From Paguma larvata (lineage: Eukaryota > Chordata > Mammalia > Carnivora > Viverridae), in NCBI GenBank assembly GCA_030068075.1, contig CM057823.1, positions 16,712,485 through 16,776,484 on the forward strand: a DNA stretch of 64,000 bases. Reading direction: 5' to 3'. A program made the position numbers and the translations under genes. Within the stretch, counting starts at the first letter, position 1; each line of letters opens with the position of its first letter. The notes beneath the pieces were generated by a model that had not been told where the DNA came from, did no database searches, and saw only the letters and a program-made list of their open reading frames with translations. Of this stretch, positions 47,857 through 59,690 are shown piece after piece.

Positions 47857-48459
47857 AAGTAGCAATTTTAATATTAACACATATTATCAGTGTAACTACT
47901 CATAATGAGTAACACCAATATATTTTCAAAGAGTTTCTTATCGATTTTCCCATTTTCTACTATATTACTTTTTTCTAATTACTTATTTATATTTACATAA
48001 TTATTTATTTCTAATTCATTTGTACACACAATTCCTAGCCCAAGAATATTAGCCAGAGCTTACAGATGAACAGAATGCTGAGTCCCTTAAGCCTCATGGT
48101 GGCTGGTTAAAGACTGGGTCGGCTGCAGTGCCAGTCCGTCACTTCCGGATGAATGGGGGATGCTCTTTTTACCCCAGCTTGGGACATAAATATCACTTTT
48201 TAAGTGTGTAGTGATGTGAAAAAGACTGAGAAGTACATCTTGTAACTGTATTTGCAAACAAGATTTTTATTTGCTAGTTTTTCATTTATTTAGTTTATAA
48301 GACTTACTGGATGTTTCCTAGTTTCTGTAATTCTATTTATCATCTTCCTTTATAATTTTAAAAAGTAGTGAAAGTAAGACAGACCAGAGATCTAGGCCAA
48401 AAATGTGTCAGTATGAAATAAATGAAGAGTAAAGAAAAATGTTAAAATAAAGAAGATGA
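47857..48459. other. AT-rich non-coding DNA
   Basis: I see no recognised features. Confidence 0.5.
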
Positions 48460-48669
48460 GGGGGGGCCTGGGTGGCTCATCGGTTAAGTGACCAACTGTT
48501 AATTTTGGCTCAGGTCATGATCTCCTGGTCATGAGTTTGAGCCCTGAATCAGGTTCTGTGCTGACAGCATGGAGCCTGCCTGGGAATCTCTCGCTCCCTC
48601 TCTCTCTGCCTCTCCCCTGCTTGTGCTGTCCCTAACTCTCTGAAAATAAATAAACAAACATTAAAAGAA
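48460..48669 (+). mobile_element. Feline SINE, older variant
   Basis: Plus-strand copy GGGGGGCCTGGGTGGCTCAT with GCTGACAGCATGGAGCCTGC and AAATAAATAAACAAACATT tail. Short flanking AAAGAAGAT words suggest a target duplication. Confidence 0.92.
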
Positions 48670-49770
48670 AAGAAGATATTGCTAGCAGTTACCATTTATT
48701 AAAAACACTAGAAGAACACAGAGAGAATAAGGTATGAAACCAAAAGAAGAACACAGATTCAGACATTTAAAACAAATATGCACATAAATATTATTAACTC
48801 CAGTTGCAAATTAATACATAAATAATTTCATTTGTTATTTCCATGTAAAAAAAGGCCAAGGTTCATCATCTGTTTATTCAAAAAGAGTATTTGAGTATTT
48901 TTCAGGCACTATGCTACCTTCAAGAGTTTCAGCCATAAAGAAGAAAATCTTTCATGAAGCTTAAATTCTAGAAAATAAAGGCATATTAGAAGAAGATAAT
49001 AAATAAATTTGAGATACATCAGATGGTGATGTGTTACAGGGGGATAAAGCAAGCAATGGGGCTGTGGATAACTGGCAGAGTGTGGGAAGCAAGTGGGAAT
49101 GTCATATTTAAAAAGTGTGGTAAGAGGACCTATGTGCCCACACATTTGGTTAAGAGAAGGTAGTCAGTGCCCTTCATAAAAGAGATGCATTGTGTGTTGG
49201 CGGTGCAAGCCAAATGGTGGTGGGCTGAAGAAGTTTAGTTAAAGAAACAGAGCGGGGAGGAGACAGGCTTATCAGAGTGTTAGTTACAGAAAGGAGAGAG
49301 ATGGCAAAAGAGATGAAAGGAATCTTAAGGCTGAGGAAAAGGTCTTCCTTACTTGTGTTTTAACTTAATTTAGGAAAACTTCAGCATGTGTCTGAGCTGA
49401 GGAAAAAAGCCAGAGAATGAATAATTAATGCAAACTGGACTCTCGATGCAATGTGAGAACACAGGATAAGGAACATTACCCTCTAACGGGAGGAAACCAG
49501 AGATAATGAAATGTGCATGCATAGAAAGGTGGACTAGGTGGTTGCTGAAATAAATAACTTAAAGAGAGTAGCAAAGATTGAAAATATATCCTGAAGGGAA
49601 TGAATGGATTATGAGGAAAATGAAAAAACTAAGATAAGATTCTAGTTGGCTCTAACACTGCCTTTCATAATTATTATGATCTCTTACTGAAGTAGGTATT
49701 TTATTATTTATTTTGGAAACCTCAGCTTAGTACTGTGTATCAGCAACCCAGTAATGTTAAAATGAATGAA
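48670..49770. other. Non-coding DNA, probably part ancient repeat
   Basis: 48890-49400 has the phrasing of a widespread decayed mammalian repeat (AGCTTAAATTCTAGAAAATA, then GTGATGTGTTACAGGGGGAT). I cannot name the family. No gene. Confidence 0.45.
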
Positions 49771-49900
49771 TAGAGGTGCCAGGGTGGTTCATTCGGTTAA
49801 GCAACTGACTCTTGATCTTAGCTCAGGTCTTGATCTCAGGGTCATGGGTTTGAGCCCTGCATTGGGCTCTGAACTGGGGGTGAAACCTGCTTAAAAACAA
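49771..49900 (+). mobile_element. Short carnivore SINE, older subfamily
   Basis: AGGTGCCAGGGTGGTTCATT, CTTGATCTTAGCTCAGGTCT, GGGTTTGAGCCCTGCATTGG and GAAACCTGCTTAAAAA form the shorter SINE type lacking the feline GCTGACAGC module. It directly precedes a LINE-1 3' end. Confidence 0.85.
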
Positions 49901-49904
49901 TCTA

Positions 49905-50370
49905 AGATACTACACAGATGAACGTAAGGGAAGAGAAGCAAATATAATATAAAAACAGGGAGGGGAAGAAACATAAGAGACTCTTTTTTATTTATTTTAT
50001 TTTTTTAATGTTTGGTTATTTTTGAGAGAGAGAGTACGAGTGGAGGAGGGGTAGAGAGAGAGGGAGACACAGAATCTGAAGCAGGTTCCAGGCTCTGAGC
50101 TGTCAGCACAGGTTCCAGGCTCTGAGCTGTCAGCACAGAGCCCAATTCAGGGCTTGAACTCATGAATGGTGAGATCATGACCTGAGCCGAAGTCAGCCGC
50201 TCAACTGACTGAGCCACCCAGGTGCCCCAAGAGACTCTTAAATAGAGAAGAAACAGGGGGTTGCTGGAGGGGTTGTGGGGGGGGGTGGGCTAAATGTAAG
50301 GGGCTTTAAGGAATCTGTTCCTGAAATCATTGTTGTACTATATGCTAACTTGGATGTAAATTAAACAACA
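49905..50370 (+). mobile_element. Carnivore LINE-1 3' UTR, 5'-truncated
   Basis: GAACGTAAGGGAAGAGAAGC, ATAAAAACAGGGAGGGG, then after the SINE a G-rich segment (50256-50289), GGGCTTTAAGGAATCTG and GCTAACTTGGATGTAAATT. This is the 3' UTR of the younger carnivore LINE-1 lineage. A minus-strand SINE splits it at 49986-50228. Confidence 0.85.
49986..50228 (-). mobile_element. Feline SINE with 27-bp internal tandem duplication
   Basis: Minus-strand copy with 11-bp target duplications AAGAGACTCTT (49975-49985 and 50229-50239). A 27-bp unit beginning GGTTCCAGGCTCTGAGCTGT is present twice in perfect tandem (50084-50110 and 50111-50137). Confidence 0.96.
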
Positions 50371-52019
50371 AAGAATTAATAAAGAAATTGAATGGATGAA
50401 TAAATGAATGACAGTGTAATGTATAATGTAGTAACAATGTGTATATGAAAGTCTCTTTGCCAAAGGAATTTTTCTACTATGAGGCTTCATATCACATTTT
50501 TGGACCAGATAAGTTATCTGAATACTTCACATAAACCATAGAAATTTTTTCTCCTTTCTCTTGGAATATGTTAGGGAGTTTCCTGGCCCCAACACATTAT
50601 GTTTCCATGAGGAACCTCTTCTTTTCTCCCAGGAAATTGGCATATTGATATGATCTCCACCTGACTTGCCCTACTTCTACCTAGGCCTCTCTTTGTCATC
50701 AGTATTAGCGTTTTATAGGTATTTGGCAGTAATTTCTTCTTGGAGCTAGCCAGATAGCTATCTGCTTTAAAATCTTTCCACTACGAGAAAGATATCACAA
50801 AGGCTAGACCAAAGGGTAAATTCAAAGAAGACTGAATCTGGCTACAGGACAAGCCAAGCATATTATACTTTTAACAGTAATTAAAAATTTACCTAACATA
50901 TAACATGTTAATAATATACAAGGCAAATATACCATATAAAAATGCACTTACTATATCTATAGGTATAAGCACTTTTTATTCATCATTTTAACTTCAGTGC
51001 ACATTTTTCAGTTTGTTCTCAAATCAGAGAAGATGCAAGAAGTTTGATCAATCTACAGTGTTGCTTTTCCAATCACACTTTTGTCTTCAGTCATACAAAG
51101 AGGCCAAGATCTGTAGTATTTATATCTTTGTATGTCATTGTGATAATAGATTATTTTTACAGGTAGAAGGAATTAATGATACCATGTTTTTGTGTATTAT
51201 ACCAGCATTTAATGGATTTTATGTTTGAAACATAATTTTATTAAGAACTGGTTCAACAATTAGATCATTAGCGATTTTGTTTAAAATTTATTTCTCCTAA
51301 TCTGTGAAAATTTTCTTTGAACTTTAGAAAATACATTGAAAATGAAATCACGTGTATATTGAAATTCAGCACAAATAGAATAAGTTATTTACATCAGACT
51401 GATTTACAGAGATGTCTGGATGACCATGTTTTTTACGTGCTCATGGTAATTCTTATGTAGGGGGAACAGAATTATAAAGTGAGAAGCAATGTTTTCACTT
51501 GTTGATTTCCTACACTTGGACATCAAATTCACATCAAAACTTAAAAGATTCTTTGTGCTGATTACAAGTAATTTTTACAAGTTTACAACATGCCTTTACT
51601 GCTTCAATAAATTATTTATGAATTGGTGTACAAAAACATCTGTCTTTGTTTTGGTGGGGAAATCGGATTAGGGAGGAGGTATCTTACTTCCAAAGTAAGA
51701 GCCATATTTATTGAATTACTAGAAATGCAAAAAAAAAAGGCTTAAACCTGCTGTTATCTTATAATAAACCAATTTTTAGACCATTATGGAATACTCAGCT
51801 ATGTGTAAGTCTGATTATCCGAGGTACTGTGAAGGACCAAGAATATTATACAAACTTTGCTTTGAAGAAATTTGACCTCTTGAAATACATCTGTGAAAAT
51901 GACAAATATCTCTGTCCCTTTGCAACCTACATTCTAGTGCGCTGATGCACACAGGAAAAATATTTTTTTTTTTAGTATATTAGGAGGCAATAAGTGCAAT
52001 AAAGAATAAAATTGTAGAG
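50371..52019. other. AT-rich non-coding DNA
   Basis: I recognise no gene or repeat. Confidence 0.5.
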
Positions 52020-52345
52020 TAGGTCTTGATAAAAGGAATTGGGGAGGTTAGAGTGGAGGATGGGGATTGAGGACAGTTGCAATTTGAAAAATATTTGTCA
52101 AGGCAGGAGGTGAAGTTTGAGTAAAGACTTTAAGGAGACGAAAGAGTGAGGCACATGGCTATTGGGGGAGTGTTCCAGCAGAGGCAATCGCCAGAACAAA
52201 GTTCTGAAGGCAAACACTACAAGATTCTTTCTGGAAACAGAAAGACACTGGCAGCACAGCTAGGGCAGAGAGAGGAAGAAGAGTGGGAGGGGATTAGGGA
52301 AGAGGGGGCCAGCTCACACAGGGCCTTCTAAGCCATGAAGCAAGT
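52020..52345 (+). repeat. Ancient interspersed repeat, family uncertain
   Basis: The segment reads like a decayed, purine-rich mammalian repeat: GAGTAAAGACTTTAAGGAG, GAGTGTTCCAGCAGAGGC, AAGTTCTGAAGGCAAACAC, CACAGGGCCTTCTAAGCCAT. A 61-codon frame in it (52146-52331) is not a gene. Confidence 0.5.
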
Positions 52346-52514
52346 TAAACGGTGGCCCCCAAATGACTTTTCCGCTCAGAACTATGAGTGTGAATTAATT
52401 GTAAATATGGTTTTTGCAAATGTTGTTATGTTAAAGATTTTTAAATGGGATTTTATTGGATCTGGCACGGACTCGAAATCCAATGACTACTATCCTTTTA
52501 AGGAAAAAAGATTC

Positions 52515-52661
52515 GGGGTGCCTGGGTGGCTCAGTCAGTTGAATGCCCAATTTTGGCTCAGGTCATGATCCAGGGTCATGGGATTGAGCCCTAAGTTCCA
52601 CTCCATGCTGTATGTGTGGAGCCTGCTTAGGATTCTCCCTCTCTTTCTCTCAAATTAAATG
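52515..52661 (+). mobile_element. Short feline/carnivore SINE
   Basis: GGGGTGCCTGGGTGGCTCAG, GGCTCAGGTCATGATCCAGG, GTGGAGCCTGCTTAGGATTC, then CT-rich DNA and a short tail that runs into the GGA tract. Confidence 0.9.
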
Positions 52662-52662
52662 A

Positions 52663-52741
52663 AGGAGGAGGAGGAGGAGGAGGAGGAGGGGGAGGAGGAG
52701 GAGGAAAGGGGAGGAGGAGGGGGAGGAAGAGGAAGAAGATG
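52663..52741. repeat. (GGA)n polypurine tract
   Basis: About 80 bp of almost pure GGA with GGGG interruptions, grown directly from the SINE tail. The minus-strand proline/serine-rich frame over it is an artefact. Confidence 0.97.
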
Positions 52742-52754
52742 ATAACGCCAACGA

Positions 52755-52930
52755 TGACGACTCAATTCTACCATATTACAACTGTGACCTTGGCCAAAAT
52801 ACTTAACTTTTATAAACCGAGTTTTCCTCAGGTATACAGAAGTTAATTCCACAAAAGATACAGTACATGTAAGTATGAAGTATAGTTCTCTGATTACAGT
52901 GAGTATGCAACAAATTACAGCTATTAATGT
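52755..52930 (+). mobile_element. MIR
   Basis: CAACTGTGACCTTGGCCAAA, ATACTTAACTTTTATAAACC, GAGTTTTCCTCAGGTATA, GTGAGTATGCAACAAATTAC and AGCTATTAATG match MIR, with the central part modified. Confidence 0.7.
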
Positions 52931-53804
52931 TTCATTTTGAAATGTTGCTTAGGACTGAACCATGTACAAAACTAAGTAGCTGTCTCTAGGTTGTCTGTAT
53001 TATACATAAGAAAGACATTTAAACCACTGAGTTGTTTCATCATTTGGTCAATTAACATATGTAGTCATCGAATATCTATTCTGTGCTAGATTGCAGCGGC
53101 GATGGCAAGCGCTAAAGCTAGCGTATGTGAAAGGCATATTGGTGACACAATGGGCAAATCCACCTACATTACTGTGTTGAAATATTGAGAAAATTCTACC
53201 TCAGGGACAAATGGAATTATGACCCCAAAATAAGTCAACAAAAGCCCCAGTCAAGATTTCCACTATTACCTTCCATCACTGAATCTAATTTCTTGACAAA
53301 TAATTCATTTAAATTTAATATTTCATATGTTATTAGCATATGCTATCCCTCATGGTGGTCCTTTCACCTAGGATGTCTCTACTTAGAATACCCAGAACTC
53401 TGCCTTGTCCGATTAAAATCCCATTCAGTGTTGAGGGTCTGGTGTAATCATCCAGTGGAATTCTACTTCCGGAAGAATCAATTGTGCCACCTTTGGCTCT
53501 CTCAAGCATTGCCATAACTGAAGCAATAACAACTTATTAGTTTTCACAGTTTACACATCTGGCTCCTCTCTACTTCTGTTTGTTTGTTTAATACTCTTGT
53601 TTCTTCCTGTAGCACTTTTATTTTAAACATGTAAACACAGTACATTCCATTGAAGTGAGAACATTAGAGATTTTTTTTTTCAATAGAGCAATTTCAAAGG
53701 CATGATAGCAAGTCAGCACAAATATAGTATTTTTTATATGTAGAATACTATAAAAAATCCTTCAATTGTATTCCTTATGATATTGAATATTCATTCAATG
53801 ACCT
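52931..53804. other. Non-coding DNA
   Basis: A 110-codon frame (53185-53517) has no recognisable domain and is not called. Nothing else is recognised. Confidence 0.5.
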
Positions 53805-53945
53805 CAGATACTGGGTTATGGGAGGGGTTGTGGGAGGGGGGATGAGCTAAATGGGGAAGGGGCATTAAGGAATTTACTCTTGAAATCACTGTTGCACTGT
53901 ATACTAACTAACTTGGATGTAAATTTTTTAAAAAAATAATTAAAA
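53805..53945 (+). mobile_element. Carnivore LINE-1 3' end, severely 5'-truncated
   Basis: The G-rich 3' UTR segment (53813-53841), then GGGCATTAAGGAATTTACTC, ACTGTTGCACTGTATACTAA, CTTGGATGTAAATT and an A-rich tail. It is the same lineage as the copy at 49905-50370. Confidence 0.88.
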
Positions 53946-54839
53946 AGTCACAAAAATAAAAAATAAAAAATGCTCCCTATCAAAAAAGTACTTTATAAAT
54001 TTTGAAATAAAAATGTAAATTTCTGAAATTTCTGAAATAAAAATGTCAATGTGATTACTGACATTTGGTAACTATACAAATACTGCTAGATTGCACACAT
54101 GTGAAAAAGTTAACTGACTGGTTTGATGTGATGCACAAGTTAATACTCAGTTAATTGTCATATTTGTTTAACTGAGAGAACTTTATTCTCTACTTAATGG
54201 AAAAATATTCTCTAGTTAATATAAAAATAGTGTATTATTAAAACATATTTCCTGTAAAAAAATTTTGGTAAATTCCAAAGTGTAACTGTAGAGAGTCTAA
54301 TGAAGATACAATTATCAGAAGCATTTCCAGGTTACTAGAACCGGCAAGATATGGTGAAATATTAAAGAAGCATTAACAGTGAGAGAGTATTATTTCTCCT
54401 TATCCTGAGTTATAACCACATTGGGGTGGTGTGGCCTTGGGTGGAGAACCGTAGCAATTATCAAACTGTTGCCTGGAAGAAAGGGAGTGGGAGAATAAAC
54501 CCCGATATTTTTATCCTCTTCACTTTGGTCTCTTGCCAATGTTTCCTTTGGTTGAACTCACACTGGAAGCCAAGGAGCAAAGTAGCTCTGATGATGCAGT
54601 CAAGAACAGAGGCACAGAGCAGAGCGGGAAGCAGAAAGCTGCTCTGTAAGGGCAAAGAAAACTACCCAGCAGGTATTTCAACTACAAATCCAATTAAGTA
54701 ATTAAATCCAGAGAATGTGTTCTCTTTTACTATTCACTTTGTCTCAATTAGCAATCTTCTAAAAATAACCATACATTTTATGATAATCTACTCAGCGTGC
54801 TCAAAATATAGTCATGGACTTCTAGTATCTAGCATACAT
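53946..54839. other. Non-coding DNA, with an eroded ancient repeat
   Basis: 54430-54670 appears to be a second copy of the unnamed repeat at 14060-14520 (CACTGGAAGCCAAGGAGC, GGCACAGAGCAGAGCGGG). A 91-codon frame over it (54426-54701) is not called. Confidence 0.4.
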
Positions 54840-56095
54840 TCAGAGGATCTGTGAGGGCAAAACAATCTTTATAAATACAGTAAGTCTCTATTTCAATTTT
54901 AATTGTGTTGATGTTGGCACTGATGATACGAAAGCAATGGTGCTAATACCTTCACATGAACCAAGGCAGAGGCACCAAATTGCACTAGCAGCCTTTGTAT
55001 TCTTTGCTGTTAAGATCATCCAAAAGGAGGGAGTTCTCTTTAGAATGTCCTTCATTAAGCAATAAAAGTTATTAATTTAATTATTCTTAACCTCTGACTA
55101 CATATGTGTTTAATGACAAATAGGAAGTACCCATATAAAATTTCTGCATCATTTGCTCTCGGGCAAAAGTGTTTTGATTGAGCTGTGAGCTGAACTAGTC
55201 ATTCTTCCAAGAAAACTATCTTTTACTTTAAAGAAAAACTGACAGAATGTTTGGAATTTACTAGATATTTTTTCAAGACATGAATAAAGTTAACCTGGTA
55301 TTTGAAAAAAGCTGACAGCATTTATTGATGAGCATAAAGTTCAATCTTTTAAGTAAAATTGAAATTTTGGAAAATATTTATCCAATACCAGTAATTTAAT
55401 AGCCTCCTAATACTTAACGACTTTTTAAATGAAATTTTGGAGGTGACACTGGCATGCGATTTTATGATATTGGATAATTAAATCTGTCAACATTGAGAAG
55501 TTCTATATACCTTAATAAATGACTATTTTCAAAATGAACATTGCATGACATTACATGAGAATGGGTATACAAATGATCTAAATGAAGAACAAGACAGACC
55601 AATGGATTTAAAAGAAATTGATTAGAAAGTTTTGGTGATGTTATTTCCTATGCCATATTGAGAACAACTTTTAATAAATTACCACTTGACAAGCTTTGCT
55701 ATAGTCTCAAAGAACATCCACAATTATCTGAAAACTACTCCTTCAGACTTTCTCCATTCACCTCATTCAAAGCAATATATTGCAGCAATAATGTGTCACC
55801 TATTATACCATACATTAAGAGATTTATAAACTGAAAACCAATGATATTCTTCTCAGTAAATAGTTCTGAAACACAAAGTTGTTTTTCACAAAACACATTG
55901 TTTAAGTTACTCGGCACAGGTTAGTTACTTTTAAGTGTACTAATACATAAGTAAATTTATCAAAGTTTTATTTTCTAATATAATATCAAGATATACAACC
56001 TCCCATAAACTAAAGCCCTTCCACATTTTCAATAATATTTAAGAATATGAAAGGTGTATCAAAGGGACCTCTGACCACGTTTAGAGTAACTTAAC
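54840..56095 (+). pseudogene. Decayed hAT transposon with transposase relic (ZBED5/Buster- or Charlie-like)
   Basis: The DNA follows, in order, a hAT transposon related to the domesticated ZBED5/FAM200-type genes. First comes a 5' non-coding phrase GGATCTGTGAGGGCAAAACA (54843). Transposase-derived blocks follow: GGCACTGATGATACGAAAGC (54916), AGAATGTCCTTCATTAAGCA (55042), GACAGACCAATGGATTT (55593). Near the C-terminus, codons 55712-55732 read EHPQLSE, the start of the hAT dimerisation region. A 3' part near 55970-56095 includes AAGGGACCTCTGACCACG and a GTTTAGAGTAAC-like terminal repeat. A large section between the 5' phrase and the first coding block is missing. Stops and frameshifts occur throughout. 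In intact relatives the protein cuts and pastes its own element in the nucleus; here nothing is functional. The exact family is inferred from memory of the consensus; a retrocopy of a ZBED5-type gene is less likely because transposon-like ends are present. Confidence 0.7.
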
Positions 56096-56575
56096 AAATG
56101 TTAACCGTCTATAAAACGACATATTAAAACTTTTACAGTTATTTGCCAAAAAACATTTTTATTATATTTCTACATTTTGTACATTTTACAAAAAAATACT
56201 ATCTAATATAAGAATCTGTGCCTTTTGACTACAGTACATAAAGCTACATCTCAAAAATCACTGACCTATTTCAGAGAAGTGCAGCTATTTGAAATTAGGG
56301 ATATGTGTTTTATAAATAGTTTGGCATCTAAAATCTATAATCAATTAAATAGCCTACTATAAAGTTTATGATAATTATAATTAAGAAGTAATTAAACCAG
56401 ATATTCTTTCTCAGATAGTTGCACATGATAAACACTTTTTATTATGTAACTTACAAGTAGTTTAAGAGTTAATGTCAGATTTTAAAGGGAAAAGAACTTC
56501 AAACAATAGCATCCTTTAAGACAAGATGTATGGAACATTTATATGGACTTTTAATCTCTAAAAGAACCAATTCTA
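56096..56575. other. AT-rich non-coding DNA
   Basis: I see no recognised features. Confidence 0.5.
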
Positions 56576-56766
56576 TGGGTGCACAGGTGGGTCAGTTGGT
56601 TAAGTGCCCAACTCTTGATCTCAGCTGATGTCATGATCTCACAGCTCATGAGATCAAGCCTGCATCTGGCTCTGCACTGACGGCATGGAGACTGCTTGGG
56701 ATTCTTTCTGCCCTCCTCTGCTTGTGCTCCCCCTCTCTCAAAATAAGTAAATAAACAAAAAATATT
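56576..56766 (+). mobile_element. Feline SINE, diverged
   Basis: Plus-strand copy GGGTGCACAGGTGGGTCAGT with AGTAAATAAACAAAAAATATT tail. Target duplications of 16 bp (56560-56575 and 56767-56782) have one mismatch. Confidence 0.94.
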
Positions 56767-56989
56767 AAAAGAACCAACTCTAGATGATTAAATTTTAGAT
56801 GGAATAATCGGATTCTATGTTCATGACTTTAGAAAATAAGGTGAAAAGCATATATATATATATATAAATTTAAATAGATAATGTATTACTTATTGAAATT
56901 AAAATTTTAATTAAAGTTTAATATTTTGAATAAATATTACACATTTTTCAGTATAGTTTTTACTATAAGACATTGATGAAGTAAAAAAA

Positions 56990-59005
56990 GATAAATAAAA
57001 AATTTTCCCATGTCCATGGATCAAAAGAGTAAATATTGTGAAAATATCCATACTACCCAAAGTCATGTTATAGAGACAATATAGTCTTTATAAAAATTTC
57101 TATGGCATTTTTGCGGATACATAAAAATGATCCTAAGGTGAATATTACCCACAAAAGACCCAAAATAGCCAAAGCAATCTTAAGAAAGAACAAAGTTAAG
57201 GGCATCATCCTTTCTTATTTCACATTAAGCTATCATAATCAAAACCGTATGGTATTGGAACAGAAATAGATACGTACATCAGTGGAACATATCTGAGGTT
57301 CAAAGATAGACCCATGCATACACAGTCAACTAATATTTGACTAAGGAGCCAAGAATACTCAAGAAGAGAAAGACAATCTCTTCAATGTGTGGTGCTGGGA
57401 CAATTAAATATCCACATGCGAAAGAATGAAGTTGGACCCTTATCTTACACCTTTCACAAAAGTTAAATCAGCATGGATGAAAGATGAATGTAAGACTCAA
57501 AACCATAAAACTCCTTAAAGAAAACATATGGAAAAAAACACAACGTTTACATTTTCTTAGCAATAATTTTTTGGATATGACAAAAGCATAAGCAACAAAA
57601 GCAAAACTCAGCAAATGGGGGCTATGTCAAACTAAAATCCTTCTGTATATCAAAGGAAACAATAGAAATGAAAAGGCAACCTATGGAACAGAAGAAAATA
57701 CTTAGAAGCTATATATCCAATGAAGAGTTAATGTCCAAAACATATAAGGAATTCATAGAACTCAATAGCAAAAAGTAAATAATCTGATTAAAATAATGGG
57801 CAAATGATTTTGGACCACCTGGGCGGCTCAGTCGGTTGAGCATCTGACTTCGGCTCAGGTCGTGATCTCATGCTTTATGAGTTCAAGCCCTGCATTGGGG
57901 TCTGTGCTGACAGGCCAGGGCCTGGAGCCTGCTTCAAGTTCTATGTTTTCCTTTCTCTCTGCCCCTCCCTTGCTGGTGCTCTGTCTCTCTCTCAAGATTA
58001 AAAAAAATTTTTTAATTAAAAAAATATATAAAAATAAAATATAGGCAAATGATCTTAATAAATATTTTCCCAAAATAACATACAAATTGTCAACAGGTAC
58101 ATGAAAAGGTGCTCAACATCACTAATCATCATAGAAATGCAAATCAAAACTGTAATTAGATATCATCTCACGCCTGTTACAATATGGCTATTATCAAAAG
58201 GACAATAGATAACGAGAGTTGGCAAGGATGAGGAGAAAGAGAACATACGACTCACTGTCGAGGGGAAGGCAAATTAGTCCAATAAATTTTGGAATACACT
58301 ATGGAGGATTCTAAAAAATATTAAAAATAGAACTTTTTTATGATGCAGCAATCTCACTTCTCACTATACATCCAGAGAAAATTAAATCACTATCTCAAAG
58401 AGATATCTGCATCTCATAGTTGTTGAAGCATTATTTATAATATCTAACCCTGGAAACAACCTAAGTGTTGGTTGACAGTAAATGGATCTATAAAAATGGA
58501 ATGTTATTCAGTCATTAAAAAATAAGAAATTCCTGTCATTTGCAACAACAAAGATGGACTTATAAGCATTATACTAAGTGAAGTAAGTTAGAGGAAGACA
58601 AATACTATAAAAACTTAATTATATGTGCTATTTAAAAATGTTGAACTCACAGAGTTGTATTGTGGTTGTCAGGGGCCGAGGAGACAGGGAAAGGAAGAGA
58701 TGTCGGTCAAAGTGTATAAACTTTCGGTTATACAATAAATAAGGTCTCGTATCTAATATGTAACTTGATGACTAGAGGAAACAATAATGTTTTGGACACT
58801 TGAAATTGGCCAAGAAAGTCGATCTTAAATGTTCTCATCATATGTACATACAAAAGGTAACTATGTGGGACGATAGATGTATTCATTGACTTTATTGTGA
58901 TAATCAATTAATAACATATAAGCATATCGAATAGTCACATTGTATACCTTACATTTATACAACTTAATCTGTAGATTATACCCCAATAAAGCTTAAAAAA
59001 ATATA
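56990..59005 (+). mobile_element. LINE-1, 5'-truncated (C-terminal ORF2 plus 3' UTR)
   Basis: A decayed L1M-type copy beginning near TGTCCATGGATCAAAAGAG. It retains the region after the reverse transcriptase: CCAAAGCAATCTTAAGAAAG (about 57168), ACATCACTAATCATCATAG (58117), GGAAACAACCTAAGTGTTGG (58452), then a 3' UTR with GGTAACTATGTGGGACGATA and a CCCCAATAAAGC terminus. No frame is open for long, and the reverse-transcriptase catalytic region is absent. The plus-strand SINE at 57812 interrupts it. Confidence 0.88.
57812..58043 (+). mobile_element. Feline SINE inside LINE-1
   Basis: Plus-strand copy with CACCTGGGCGGCTCAGTCGG head and a long A-rich tail. Target duplications GGCAAATGATTT (57799-57810) and GGCAAATGATCT (58044-58055). 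Confidence 0.94.
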
Positions 59006-59645
59006 AATCACTATTCCATCAGATGTTTCAAGAGACTGAAACAAATTTTTTCATCAACACTAGATTGTTTAAAAATTAAGTAAATTTCTCTGAAAAATAG
59101 CCTGGAATAGCACTGCAATTCTAAATTAATTAATAATTATAAAACCACAACTATAATTATACCTTAAAACTATAGTCTCCATCACAAAACTATTTGCCTA
59201 TCATTTGTTATAAAAGAAACATTTTTTAATGACAGAGATGATATGATAATGAACTTCCAAAACAGGCATCCTCTTTTTCTTTTAATAATACCTTTATAAT
59301 CCAAAAAGAATTTTTGTAAATCCCAGAAGACAAGAGATAATTAAGACAGAGGACCTTTTACAAAGCATCCTCTGCAGAGGTTTATAGATGTCAAGGATTA
59401 ATCCTGCCTAGTGGCATGATGAGCCACTTGGTGACATCGAGGATGAAGGGATTTGCACCCTCCCTGCTGTGGGCTCTACCTGGAACCATTATAAATTTGT
59501 TAAAGGGAACAATTCTTCTTAATGAGAAAATGTATTGAAAAATACAGAGTTAAGATTTTTTTATAAGCGTTTGGAAAGTTTTGGTCTGATAATTCCTTGA
59601 CTTAGGTATTTATATTATGTTAGGAATATATATGTGTATAATTAA

Positions 59646-59690
<45 letters not shown>

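Noticed and set aside
53185..53517. 110-codon plus-strand frame
   Set aside because: Ordinary composition, no recognisable domain or gene context.
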